Origin: Fistularia commersonii
Lineage: Eukaryota; Chordata; Actinopteri; Syngnathiformes; Fistulariidae
DNA: 64,000 nucleotides
Assembly: GCA_037954325.1 (NCBI GenBank)
Contig: JBBMNZ010000027.1
Coordinates: 3,079,501-3,143,500, forward strand
Reading direction: 5' to 3'
Shown here: piece by piece, positions 12,006-23,970 of the stretch
How positions within the stretch are numbered: position 1 is the first letter of the stretch
How the letters are laid out: every line of letters begins with the position of its first letter
Position numbers and translations under genes: made by a program
Notes under the pieces: model-generated
What the model was told of the DNA's origin: nothing
The model's input: the letters and a program-made list of their open reading frames with translations, nothing else
Databases searched by the model: none

Positions 12006-13089
12006 CCTTGTGACAAAGCACTGAAAATAAGTACCTTAGAAAACAAAGGCTGGTCCTGGAACGTTGAAAGGACAAACAGCTATCCTCGCAGTTCGACCCG
12101 ACCATCACCATCCACGGAGTATTATGGTCTGTGACTTCAAATAAAACCATTCAAACCCAGTAAGGTAATCAACTTGATTCCCAGCCCTCCTTTCCCATCG
12201 GGCCTCCCCCGGCCTGGTCGCTCTCCCCGCTGTTGACCAGAATGATATGAAATGTTTGTGCACCAATGACAAGTTTATAAAAAGGAGCCGCTATCTCCAT
12301 GGCAACATAGAAGACTTGAGTACACTGTAACATGTTTTTTCAGTAGACATGTGGTGATCTTAGGTCAAAAATGAAACATGAAGGGAAGGGAGAGGAGAAA
12401 AAGAACTGCACTCACTGTAGGATTTTGAAGTTGTGGTAACTGGTGTATTGGGATGGAATTAAGTTAGGACAGACCATAATTTGATTGTCCTTCAAACAAG
12501 AAAGAAAGGTCACAACCTGCCAGGACCCTTTATGGTCGGGCTGACCCGTTACCACGCAGGTGGCGTGCTGTAAAAGTTATTGTGTACTTTACTGTACTCC
12601 ATGAGGAAAGGAGCGGACTAAATGTGTTCCTCATTACAGCTGACGTTTGAATTTTTGAACAGTACGCGTTTGACTTCGGGGGTGCGAGAGGGGTTGGGGG
12701 CGCCTTGCGGCCGAGGCACGTCCCGTCTGTGAGCGCAGATGCCGGACACCCGCCGACCCACCGACATCCATTTGACGTGCGTGGCTCTCATTTTTTTTGA
12801 TCCGTCCCGAAGTATCGCGTGTTCTGACAGCTCCCGTGGAAAGCTCTCATATTTATTACCCAGGGTCGGTGAAACGATGAGTGTACAGTACATACCCTAA
12901 ACATATTTATATGTAATAACACGTTTATTACCTCCCTGCCCTACTTGTATTAATAAAAATGTAGTCGAAAGTTCGCCGAGGCACGTTGAATCCCGCGCCG
13001 GCATTTTTCACGTGCACGCTCACGTCCAAGGCGCCGTCATTATTCCTCGCTCTCAGACAAATCCAGTCACTTGACCGAAGGGCCTCGGT

Positions 13090-13530
13090 CGGACCCCGTT
13101 AGATTCAATTAGGGGATAATCTCAGAAAGACAATAGGTTGTGATTATAAGAGTGTAATTACTACTTGTACGCAATTGGATGTTTAATATTTAACTTTTAA
13201 ACCGAGGGATTTAATTAGACCTTTTTCTTGGCTCGAGTGCCTCTCCAGTGTTTCTAGCTCTCCGTCGGTCTGACATTTAGCGCACCCCCGTCGGAGGCGC
13301 GGGCCAAACTGTTTATCCTTCGGCCCTTGAAATCCACTCTTTCTGGCTGTCTCTCAAGGGTTAAGTTGTTGATATTAAATGGCATGTTGGATCCCACTAG
13401 ATGCCTGCTAATTAAATAGTAATTACAGCAGAGCAATGGGAGCTCTTCTCCTCCAATTAGAAACACTCTTGGCGACGGTCTGCACGACCTTAGCGTTGAA
13501 ACTTCTCCTCTTTAAATTAGCGACGGACGC
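13090..13530. promoter_or_regulatory. Candidate downstream conserved noncoding block
   Basis: Contains CAATTAGGGG, GTGTAATTACTAC, GCAATTGG, GATTTAATTAGACC, GCTAATTAAATAGTAATTAC and CCAATTAG within about 400 bp, downstream of zfhx3. Inference only. Confidence 0.3.
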
Positions 13531-14021
13531 GCTCTTTGAAATCGTCAAATTGTCAAGCGCGCGACGCGTACCCCCGGCTTTGAAACTGGCGAGGTCGAGA
13601 AAAAGGAAAAAATCGAACGGGAACGCTCGCGTCGCAGGTGCGCTCGGGGAAAAGTTTTTATAATCCGGCAACAACACAGTAATGACACAGTTAGATTTGT
13701 AACGCGGCATACGTACGGGCTGCAGCGTTAAGATTATGGCCTTACTTTGAAAAGCAGCTGTGCGTCCTTCCTCTCACTGAGAGAAGCGTGCAGGATGACT
13801 GAGGGGTGTCTCAGGCATCCGCAGAACACCTGGTCTACATTATCTCTCCATTTCACAGGCTTGCACCCCCCAGCAGGGCAGCCTGGGAACGGGGTCTGGC
13901 CCTTTCATCTCCCCATTATTAGAGCAGCCGGCTCAGGGTCGGGGCCCAGGCTGACAGGCATTCCTGCCGCGACGCACAGCAACTGATTCTGGTTAAGGTT
14001 TGAAAAAAAAAAATGTTAAAG

Positions 14022-14025
<4 letters not shown>

Positions 14026-14052
<27 letters not shown>
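14026..14052. repeat. A homopolymer (27 bp)
   Basis: A pure A run in intergenic DNA; no recognisable SINE body beside it. Confidence 0.9.
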
Positions 14053-16089
14053 CGTCGACGAAATATTAATAAGAACACTTCGTTCCCCCATCGAGTTCAT
14101 ACTGAGCTCCCGCGAGCCACGTGAAATGAAGCGGCCCATCACGGCGTTGCGAAGACAAAAACAAGAAAAATAGATTTTTAACGGCGTTTATACGGGCATG
14201 ATGACATCGCCGGCACGTGACGACCCCCGTCACCTCTTCATCGCTCCGAAGTCTCGCCCGCCGAGCCCTATCCGGACCACTCTTTGACTTTCGGGAGAAT
14301 CGAACCGACATCTTATGCGCGTTCCCATTTCGCACACAAGAGGCGTGCTGCTCGATCGATCGCGGACTTCGGGCCGCTCTCTCGAAAATCACACTCGGGC
14401 CGATACTTTTCTTTTTTTTTCCAACGCATCGTCGGTTCCAGACTCCAGAAATGACACCGCTTTGAAGCGAGGCGAAATCGTCACCCCCGTTTCTGCCCCC
14501 TCAAATGATTTATTGAGGGGCAAAAGCGAAGAAAAGCGGATAGGAAGAGGGCGGATGAAGGAGGGAGAAGGACAAACACATTCCCGGCACATATTCTCTT
14601 CATTACGAGCGATGGAGGGGGGGAGGGGGGATCATTCAATTACTGACTGCCGTCACAGGCTAATATTCCCGCCTGTCAGGGCCCATTCTCGCTCCGTTTT
14701 GGTCCGAGTTCTTCTGATGGACCTCATTTCCTTCTAAACAGAACCAGAAGGCGCTGTGAAAACGCTGACACCTGATCCTGTGCTCGGGAGATGGGGGGGC
14801 GGACGACAGCGGCGGCTTCCACACCCTCCCCAACGCCGCTCCGCGAAGTATACGGGTTTATCGGACGCCGGCCCGGGCAGGGGGTTGGGTGGGGCCTTTA
14901 AAAGAAACGTAAATATATACGAGGATTTCGCTTTCACTTTAGTTCCTACACTAGACATCAATGAAAACATGAATATTAGAGTGATCGACGCTCAGCTTGG
15001 GTTTTGTTTGACTGTCACCCCCCCCCGCCCCCCCAAAAAAAACAATGCACGGTGAGGCCTTGACAACCGCGGTGCGTTCAGTGACGTCTTGAAATCAGAC
15101 CTGACCGCTTCCCCCCTCTACATTCAACACCGACAGGACGACTAAGATAAGGATGCTCGCGCTTGTTTAGAGAACATGCGGTTAATGTGAAAAAATGTAT
15201 CAAAAACACAATCTGGATTCTAAAAGTAAATATAGAATGGCGTGATGTCGATCTAAACTGCGGGGATAAGAATAATGAAATAGTTGATCCCGCCATAAGG
15301 GGACAAATTTAAAGCAAACAACTATAAAGTAAACCAAACAAATAATTAAAAAGTAGAGTGAAGATGGCGGGAGCCCGAACCGCCGAGGGGCTTTTGATGA
15401 GAAGCATCAAACGTTCCTGCCCCTGAATCCCGACTGCGCCTCAATGAGGCCATTATACGGAGCTCCGGAAGAACAAACATCCCATCGTGGCGCCGAAACA
15501 AAACGCTCTGACCTCGGGAGCGCCAGCACATCTCCTCCGCAAGTGTACGCCGAGTCGGGGAGATGGTGGTGCGGGAGGCGGGTGTTACTTGGAAACATGT
15601 AAAGAGAGACAGAGTGGAGCTGTCACTCAGCCACCGACTGTTTCCAGCGAGTCGCTGAGGTGCGGTGAAAGCGGTAATTAAATATGGCGGCGGGTCTGGG
15701 AGAATGGGTTCGGGAGCGCAAACCGCCCGGGGGGCCCTTGCTTAGACTCGGGAGCTAACCCAATTTCACACTGCGTGGCCGGGTCTGGCCTGTTCCGCCG
15801 CCGCGTCCGGGTGGGAGTCCCATCTGGACCGGGCCCGTGAAGGAAACGGCCTGGCGTTTCACGCTGATGGGATTAAGGGTGTTTTGAACCGGTCTGGATG
15901 TGCCACGCGTGTTAATGGGCTCAACGTGGGGAAATAAATCCGGTTCGGAGAACCTCTTCCTCAAACTCACCTCGGAGGTTCTTCGCTCTCTGTGCGGATG
16001 TTTCCGTCTTCTTTAAAAAGCACCACGGTTTATACATGACGCTGTGTTGTACAAGTCATATAACACTTCCACGAGATGTTTTTTAAGAC

Positions 16090-16368
16090 CACTACGGCCT
16101 TTCTGTGTGGGGTCTCCATGCGTCTGTGGGAGTTTCCTCCACGTTCTCCTATATCCTCCCGTCGTCCAAAATCATGCAGGAGGTTCATTGGAGACCCCGT
16201 ATCATCATATCAATGAGAGGTTGTATGTCTCAATATGTAGCCTTGGGATGGACCTGCGATCGGTCAAGGGGGGGGGTCCCCGCTTCTCGTCCAATGACAG
16301 CTGGGATTGACTCCTGCCCCCCATGCAACTCTGAATGCAGGATAAGGGGTGCAGGTAATGAATGAATA
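16090..16368 (+). repeat. Copy of the SINE-like repeat
   Basis: Blocks in family order: GGGGTCTCCATGCGTCTGTG, TCATGCAGGAGGTTCATTGG, GATCGGTCAAGG, ATGACAGCTGGGATTGACTC, then GCAGGATAAGGGGTGCAGGT and AATGAATGAATA. Confidence 0.6.
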
Positions 16369-16980
16369 CTTTGCAACGGTAAAGTGCACTTGAACCATTC
16401 TGGCTCGGTAGGTTTCATTCGACTCGGCCTTTCAAATCCAAGCTAGTATAAAGAGCTACAGATCTCGGCCGTTGGACCTCAGGTGTTGAATGGATCAGAC
16501 GCCGACTTCTGACTGAGAGATGGGTTGAAATTGGGCAATTTTAGCAACGCATATGTTTAAACTCATTAATATTTCATTGGTAGGAATGTAGCCGGACGAT
16601 TCCTGCGGGGCCTGTCGAGAGTGGAGTCGTTGTCGGGATCGACAGGACGACCTGCCGCTTCGTCAATCCTTCTCATCATGAGCCGGCTTTGACTCAAAGG
16701 AACCTCGAGTTGCTTCGGACGGTCTGGTCGGCGCCTTGCGTGGCACTTCTGCCGCTGCCGGTACACACCGGGTTAGTGTGTGTGTGTGTGAATGCGATCT
16801 GGTGTAGAGCACTCAATTAGCAATTGACACGTCGCCCGACTGTTAAGACGGATATTCAGAAAAGGATCCGCTCGCCGGGAGAGATCGAATCCACCGCCGC
16901 CGAAAAACGGACCCAAACCAAAGACGTTTTATGCTCATACGTTTTTTTTTTTTGTGTTTTTTTTTTCTTTTTGTTTTTTT
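16369..16980. other. Intergenic between a SINE-like copy and the zfhx3 3' end
   Basis: Contains a short GT run (16777-16791) and a T-rich tract (16940-16980) that would lie just past the ATTAAA signal. Nothing else recognised. Confidence 0.55.
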
Positions 16981-16986
16981 TTTAAT
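16981..16986 (-). terminator. Candidate distal polyadenylation signal (ATTAAA)
   Basis: ATTAAA on the minus strand is followed by an A-rich tract with C and G interruptions. It is the last hexamer before sequence character changes from UTR-like T-rich/low complexity to ordinary intergenic. Position inferred only from the hexamer; canonical AATAAA copies occur closer to the stop codon. Confidence 0.3.
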
Positions 16987-17387
16987 GTATCACAATGAGC
17001 AAGAAACATACTTGATGAAATATTTTCAAAGGAGTATATTCAATTACCATCTACAATCAACTTAACTAGGACAACAAGGTTTCTGTGACAAAAAAGCTTC
17101 TTTAAAAGTCTGAAGTTCCATGTGGTTTTATGTCGGTTAGTTTCCATGTCATTTGGTACAGGTTGGAAATCTTCATCATATAATTACAGTAACAAAAAAG
17201 CTAACAAGACTACAGTATAGAAAAGACATCAAGAACAACATTTTTGGTTTAACTTGCTCTTTTTTGTACATTGCAAGGCTGTTTTTTTTTGTTTTTTTTT
17301 TTTGTTTTCTTTTGTTTTCCCCCAAACCTCCCGGAGCCTCGTACGAGGAGTAAGTCAAGGAAGGAAAAAAAAAAGGGAGAGACAGAA

Positions 17388-17419
17388 CAAGAGAGAGAGA
17401 GAGAAAAAGAGAGAGAGTT

Positions 17420-17448
<29 letters not shown>
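17388..17448. repeat. GA microsatellite in the 3' UTR region
   Basis: Imperfect GA run on plus (CT/UC on the zfhx3 transcript), interrupted by AAAA and TT. Likely polymorphic; a pyrimidine-rich RNA tract in the mRNA. Confidence 0.9.
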
Positions 17449-17450
<2 letters not shown>

Positions 17451-17925
17451 AATTAAAAGCATTAAAAATAAAAACCATTGTGGCACCAGAAGTCACAAAA
17501 GGAACAGAGAGCTCCCAGTTGCAGTTCATCTTTGACGTCGGAGCTGACGGTTGTTTGGTTGTTAGTTTGGTTGTTAATTTTGGTTAATACGCTTTCTTTT
17601 TTTTTTTTTTCTTTTTGTTTTTTTCTTATAAGTGTATAACTGCCCCTCCAGGAGCGGCAGCCTCGTGAGCCCGCCTCCCCCCCTCCCCCCCCCGTCCCCC
17701 CTGTGGGACCCTCCAACCACCCCACCCTTCCTCCACCTCCTCCGATTCTGCAGTCAGGAGAAAAGAGAGGGGGGGGAGGCCGGACTGGAGAGCCTCGCTC
17801 GTCGGACCAGAGACGAGCGTGGAGGAAATGAAACAGGTAGCAACGCGCGCTGGGAGAAATGAGGCCAGCGTCTCTGTCCGTCCCCGTCCTGGAATTCGGA
17901 AAACGTCCGTCAGAGAGCAGGTCTG

Positions 17926-17953
17926 GAGGAGGAGGAGGAGGAGGAGGAGGAGG
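17926..17953. repeat. GGA trinucleotide run
   Basis: About nine GGA units on plus; TCC units on the zfhx3 transcript. Confidence 0.9.
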
Positions 17954-19851
17954 CAGCTGGGGCCACTTAAGAGTCAGTTCTCTCCCTTGTCTCGTGTCCA
18001 TGGGTTCCAGAGTCCCTTCCGGTGGCGGAGGTGGCGGCGACCGAATAAGGAGACGGTTTTTAAAGCTGCGTTGGGCCCGACTTTTTGGCTCCCGGGCCGA
18101 GTTTTGGTTGTGCCGCGGCCTCACCGCGTCCCCCAAAGCTTCCCAGAGTCTTTTTTTTTTTCTAAATTCTTTTCTTTTCGGTTCTTCTTCTTCTTCTTCA
18201 CAACCCCCCCCCCCCCCAAAAAAAAACAACAAACCCAAAAAAAAAGAAAAGGAAAGAAAGGAAAAAGCTGATGTCTTGATTTAAATATATCTATATCTGT
18301 ATACAGGAACACGCTCGTCTTCACAGTGGGCCGAAGATGATTTCTACAGCAAAAAGCCTTGTCTTTGTCTCTCTCTTTGCAAATGTCCTTTAAAATCAAG
18401 TATCCCAATGTCAGTTTGCGGATCCAGACGTCCACAGTAGCCTTTTGTGCCGTAATAAAATATACACTTATCTGGGGGCACAACTTTCCTTTTTTTTTTT
18501 TTCCTTTTTTTTGTGTTTTTTCTGTTTTTTTTTTTTTTTTGTTTCAACTGCATAAAGCTTTTGGCCACATTCTTAAATTCGATCAAAGTAAAAACTGCTC
18601 AGTGCTTTGCTTTTCACTTCTACCGGCGCCTTCGTTTCCACGTTTTGATCTTTTTTTTTTTTTTTTAATCGAATTTCGAGTGTCCGTCACCCCGGTTTTG
18701 TGGCTCCATTTCTGGAAAAATGAAAAAAAAAAAGGCAAACAGGGAAAGGTTTTGAATTGATGCTGGCTCTTATTTTAAAACACGCACGCACACACACACA
18801 CACACACATACAAATGTACACACACAATCTTACACAGTCCATGCTGGCCCCTGCAGAAACCTTGTCTTGTATGACAGAGAGAGAGCCGGAGAAAAGATGA
18901 CACTTTAGAAAGCGAAAACATCACTGTCCACGTTTTGACGACGGAGACACGGTTCTTGTGTTTGCCGATTCCAGGGACTCGAAATTCAAATTTCACGCGA
19001 AAGTTAATTTATGATTTAAACAAAATAAAAATATAATAATAAATGATGAAACAAAAAAAAGACATGTCTGACACTGTCTTAGAGAATCAAAATAGAGTAA
19101 AACATTTTACTGCACGACTCGGGAATTCCCAAAAAATGACAGCTTTTGTGAACAATTGAACAGCGGAGTGTTTACGAACGCCGGGACAAACAAGTAGTTC
19201 TTCACAGATTTAAATAAGGGTTTTGTGGGAAAATATAAATCTTAGTTGTGGCGGGCGGGGGTCGGGGTGGGGCGCACATCCGTTTCCGGACGCGGGGGCG
19301 AAGCGGGCGACTCCTTTGGACGTGACGCTTTCCTTTTTCTGAAAACCGAAGGAACGCCTCCGAGAACCTCCTCCCGACCAGAAGCGACGCTTTGGAATGA
19401 AGGCATCCCTTTTCCCGGACCTTGAATCTACGCAGAGGAGTGGCTCCACCCTGCTTAGACAAAGGTCGCGCCATTATCGAATTGGCGTGGGGGCGGGGGA
19501 GTCGGGGGGGAACCGAACCTCGAACAAAAAGCCAAATTTTCCTTCTGAGAAGTGTTTCTAAACCTAAAAGATGACTCCGTACCAGATGTGTTCCATACAC
19601 TTTTTGGTAACCACGACGACTGAATTGGTTTGTGACCAGAGCCCCGGACCGGGTGAGCGGTCGGGTCTCTCCTAGCCGTGTTCCATGCAGGCACACAATG
19701 ACTTTGCTTAGCAACCAAAACCAAAAAGAAGTACACAACAGTTTACAGTCACTTGGAAAATGAGGGGAAAATTTATAGCCATTGAATGAAAATGGATCGG
19801 TCTTCGTCGGAGACTAATCCGTTTCCATCACAGGAATGCACTGTTTTTTTT

Positions 19852-20519
19852 TTTATTAGTATTTAAAAAAAAAAAAAGATAGATAGATCATTGGCTTTAA
19901 ACATTGGTCTGTTCCAAAAAAAAAAAGAAAAAAAAAGAAAATCAGCAAAATGTCCTTTGGAACATTTATTCACAGTCTTCAAAAGTTCCGTTTTTGCAAC
20001 AATTAACAACAAAAAAAAAAGATTAAAAAAAAAAAGTGTTGCAGAGGCAGGAAATGGATTTATTGTGTTTTTAGTTAAAGCTTCGCCAAAAAGCAAAATG
20101 AGCATGCATCTAGGTTTTTCTTTTTTTCTTCAAAATTCTACATTAGCAGCAAAATGTACGTCCTCCAAGGCCAGACCCCCAAAACGCTTCCTTCACAAGA
20201 TGGACATTTGAACGTGACCCAAAGGTCAAAGAAAGAGAACGGATCCATACCTCTATCTTACAAACTGCGATGGCTCTGTAACGGCGCTACTCCACAATGC
20301 ACGGGACGAGGGCCCTTGTATTTATGTTTTTGGTTTTTGGTTTTTGTCCTTTACGTAAAAAAGCCACCCGTTCGCTCACGGGGGGAGCCTTAACGGTAGC
20401 TCAGATGCATTCGCCTCTATCTTTTAAAACTTTGTCTTCTCTCCTCTAAAAACAGCAACAAATCATCAAGTATAAAGAAGCCTCTTCTCTTTATGCACCA
20501 ATGGTGAAAAGTGTTTATT
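19852..20519 (-). terminator. Cluster of AATAAA hexamers (candidate proximal poly(A) sites)
   Basis: Four minus-strand AATAAA hexamers (20519-20514, 20064-20059, 19970-19965, 19857-19852) lie 1.7-2.4 kb after the stop codon. Any could end a shorter zfhx3 transcript. In A/T-rich DNA some occur by chance, so transcript evidence is needed. Confidence 0.35.
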
Positions 20520-20626
20520 CTTTGGATTCTTCTTTTTGTCTTAAAGCGTGAGAATTATTATTATTAGTATTCTTTTTTTCATCCATGAGAAAGATGTGGA
20601 AACGAAAAGAAAAACAAACAAAATTT

Positions 20627-20627
<1 letters not shown>

Positions 20628-20658
<31 letters not shown>
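20628..20658. repeat. A homopolymer (31 bp) in the 3' UTR region
   Basis: A pure A run on plus, U run on the zfhx3 transcript; the longest homopolymer noticed in the window. Confidence 0.9.
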
Positions 20659-20660
<2 letters not shown>

Positions 20661-22240
20661 AAAAAGTAGCCACACTACATGACGAAGGAAAGAACCTGCT
20701 TTGTGGAGAACATACAGGAGAGCAGAGGGGAAACCAGGAGAAGAACAACCGGGAGTCAGACGGTGAGAAGTGCACAAAGGTGACCAAAGGAAAAGACATT
20801 AAATAGAATAGAATTAACATTTCGAACGTCTCACCCGGGATCATTTGGTTTTCGGCCGGTTCGTCACCCGCCAAATCACATACACACACGCACACACTCG
20901 CACACGCGCGCGTTTTTTCTGATAATTTGAAGAGGATCCTGCCTTGTCGGGAGAGGCGTCCGGAGGGCCGAACGTCTCTCGCGTGGAGCCGAGAGTAAGA
21001 CAGAATTAGGGTCGGATAAAATCGCGTGTCCGTAATCTAGTCTATGGGAATGACCGAGACAACATCCAGTGAAGCGTCTTAAACTTGGACCATACAAAAA
21101 GCTAAATGTACACTTGTATTTTTTTTTTGTTTTCAACCTATCGTACTTTTTAAAGTCATTTCCAATGCAACGATCTACTCGACACCAAAAATGTTCATAT
21201 CTATTATAAATACAGACGTTTGTTTTTTTCCTTTTTTTTTCCTTTTTTGTTTTTTTAATCAATTTTTCTTTTTTTTTTTTCCTCTCAGTCGCCCGCTCTC
21301 ATGTCTGCGATGCTCTCCTCGTTTGGGATTTAATTGGACCGTGATTCTTCCCCATTTAAGTGTAGTCTAAGTTAAAAATCTGCAGATAATTTGCCCTTTT
21401 TTCTTCTTTTTTTTTTTTTTTAAATGCCCAGAAAAATGCCATATTCAAATTTCACTCAACTCAAAAAAAAAAAAAAAATCTTAAAGAAACATGCTCATCT
21501 CTTCTTGCAAAACAAAAAAAAAGAAAAAGGTTTGAAACATGAATTTCTGTAACAGAAGAAAAAGAAAGGAAAAGAAAATCTGTGACCTATTGACCTGAGA
21601 ATAAAATAGACATTACATTATTATTTTACTTTTGCAAGCCATTGGTATCTGAATGCTTAAATAGCAAGAAAACGGATAGACTATTCTCCCATACAGTACA
21701 TACTGGCTTTTCTCTGACTGTGCTATTAAGTATAAATTATTACAAAACAAAAAAAAAAAAAGGACATGTTGTTGACTAATTTCTTCAAAAGGGTTCTTGG
21801 GCCGTGTGTCAACTTTGAGGCAGTCTATTTCCGTACAGTACACCGTCCCTCTACCGTCATCTGCAACAAACCTGCAGCCGCCTTCTCTATCTTCGCGTGT
21901 CAGTATGAGTGTATTTCAGCCGAGTCATAACGAAACAACAGCGACAACATAAACCGACGGGAAGGAAAACGAAAACCAGCATGTTGATATGGGAAAACAA
22001 TCCACTAACATTTCAATTTTTGGTTACAAGCTTTGGAATTGCAGTTAGTCTTTACACATCTTTTTTTTTTTTTTTTTGAAATTGGTTTGTATACTTTTAA
22101 TGTTTTTAACATCATTGCTGCTTTTTGTCTTTTTTTTTTTTCATTTGTGATTTTTTTTTGTCTTTTCTGTTGTTGTTTTTTTTTGTGGGGGGTTTTTTGT
22201 ATATTTTTTTTTTAAATAGTGTCCATCACTGAAAGCTCTT

Positions 22241-23970
22241 TTACAATCTGATGGAGTCTGTTCCTACACTAGCAAGAGTACTACTACAACTACTACTGTC
22301 TTTGACAAAGCCAGGCTGCTGCGGCTCCTCCGCCGTCCTGCCCGGCCTGTTAGCTGACTTCTGACTGCTGTCAGAGTCTGACTCGTCTGTAAAGACGTCT
22401 GTTGGTATCGAGGTCTGAACTCCTGAGGTGCTCAATGAACTTGAGGTAACCGTTGAAGGTGAGGACACTGGTGGAAACGAGGAGGAAGAAGAGGAGGGAC
22501 TGGCATTGGGCTTCCCAGCTAAAGCTCTGGAGAATGGGGCCTGGGGCCAGGGTTTGCTGGCAGCTGTGGTGTTGAGTGGGAGAGCAGAGGAGGAGCAGAG
22601 GGGTGAGGACACAGTAGAGGATGGCATGGTGGCTGATGTTGTTTGCGGGGGAGGGGGGCTGCTGATGGGATGAGTGGCAGACTGAGAGGTAGATGCGGTG
22701 TTAGGATTGGGGAAGCAGGCTGAAGAGTGAGGTAATAAACTAGTCGCGTGCTCTTTGGCATTTCTGGCTGATCGCTTGATTGTTCTGTGTTTGTGCAATG
22801 CCGATTCCAGATGCTGACCGAGTGCTTTCTCCCCATCCAACGTAGTGTCGCAAGCCATGCAGTCGTAGAGACTTCCGGCCCCTGCGCCTACGCCGCCGGG
22901 GACACGCAGCAACATCTCTTGCAGGTTTGCCACAGACTGACCGAAAAAACAGTTAGATTTAAGGTGGGCCACAGCCGCTTCTTCCTTGGTGAAAACTGCT
23001 TGACACTTGCGGCATGCCAGTTTGTACTGCACCTTGGGGACAATGAACTGGTCTAAAAGGGGGTCCGCTGCTTTGCCATCCAACTCGTTCTGCTCGGAGG
23101 GTACCTTATTACTCGACGAAGAGGTGGACATGAGGGGGTCGCTATGGGGGTTGCCCTTTTCCTCCTCTGTTTTCACCGGATCTTTGGCAGATTCTTTACG
23201 ATCCCCCAAAGACTGAGGGGGGATTTGGGATTGGCTCACCTTAGGTTGCTGGATCTGTTGAAGCTGCCGCTGCTGCTGCTGTAGTGCTTCCTGCAAGCTC
23301 TGCTGATATTGCTGGTAATGCTGCAGCAGGGACCCTGGGGACAGGCCCATCAGTGCTTGTGACAATGCTGGGTTGTAAGGGAAGAGGCTCTCCATGCCAT
23401 ACATCGGCTGCAAGTAGCCTCCTTGGAGAGCCCCGGGGATCTGCGGGGTGTAGTACGGGGAAAAGCCGGGCATGAAATAGGGCAAGAACTGGTTTGTGAG
23501 TAGAGCTGTGGGATCTGATGCCAAAGCAGCCTGCAGGGCCTGAAGTTGGGCGGGGTCGACCACGTACTCCATACCGGGCGTAGGCATAGAAGTGGCGGGG
23601 ACAGCTGCGTCTGGTTTTTCCTTCTTCGCGCTGGCGGCAGAAGTGGAAGGGGCTGGGGTGCTTCCAGTTGACGACGGGGTCGGGGGTTTCTCCGCCTTTT
23701 CCTTGGCTTTCTCTTTTTCTCTTGCTCGCTCGCCGTCGCGTTCTTTGGGCGCCTCGGGCCGGGAGCTGGACTGGGCGGTCGAGGACGTGGAGGTGGAAGT
23801 GGAGGTGGGGCTCGGGTGGGACACCGATGTGTTCGTCTGTGCCGGGCTGGTTGCGGCGAGAGACGAAGATGAAGGAGGCTTGTTGGGCAGTCCGGACGTG
23901 GGTAGGCTCGGCGAAGGAACACTGGCACCAGTCATATTCAGGAGGTTCGAAGGTTTCGGAGGAGTTAAAG
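22241..23970 (-). CDS. zfhx3: zfhx3 last coding exon, Gln/Ser/Pro-rich C-terminus with two fingers
   Basis: The acceptor is GAAAATCCAG|CT; the first two bases complete an Ala codon split with the previous exon (SNS-A-LTPPKPS). It encodes 575 residues and TAA. The order is a Ser/Thr-rich segment with LPTSGLPNKP, a Lys/Glu-rich stretch (near 23700-23760), a conserved YVVDPAQLQALQAALASDPT block with FLPYFMPGFSPYY and GYLQPMYGMESLFPYNPA (about 23590-23350), a Gln-rich run, and an atypical finger YKLACRKCQ...HLKSNC (C2HC, about 23020-22949). Next come a second finger YDCMACDTT...HLESALH (22867-22793), Ser/Pro-rich text and the SVGTDSIRL end. It matches human ZFHX3 along its length, except that the human glycine run before YHCLAC is reduced here to a few Gly/Ala residues. 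Confidence 0.97.

Larger units (their letters stand above)
12015..16089. other. Intergenic with one AT-rich regulatory-like block
   Basis: Parts are CpG-containing and GC-rich (about 12660-13080, 14050-14900, 15350-15900). Short open frames on both strands have no known domains. The candidate noncoding block at 13090-13530 and the A-run at 14026 are listed separately. No gene can be supported. Confidence 0.55.
16981..22240 (-). other. Probable zfhx3 3' UTR
   Basis: The 5.3 kb after the stop codon has no coding potential and is full of homopolymers (T or A runs at 18508-18540, 20628-20658, 22060-22077) plus a CT/GA repeat (17388-17448), a GGA run (17926-17953) and a CA repeat (about 18788-18808). 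Several AATAAA hexamers occur on the minus strand (20519-20514, 20064-20059, 19970-19965, 19857-19852) and an ATTAAA at 16986-16981. A long 3' UTR is usual for ZFHX3. The 3' limit is inferred and shorter forms ending near 19850-20520 are equally possible. Confidence 0.55.

Noticed and set aside
14024..14900. A CpG-island promoter downstream of zfhx3
   Set aside because: The DNA is fairly CpG-rich, but no first-exon-like frame with a donor, TATA or other core promoter sign is convincing.
17462..18238. 258-residue minus-strand open frame after the zfhx3 stop
   Set aside because: It is made of Pro, Gly and Lys/Glu runs from low-complexity UTR sequence and has no recognisable domain.
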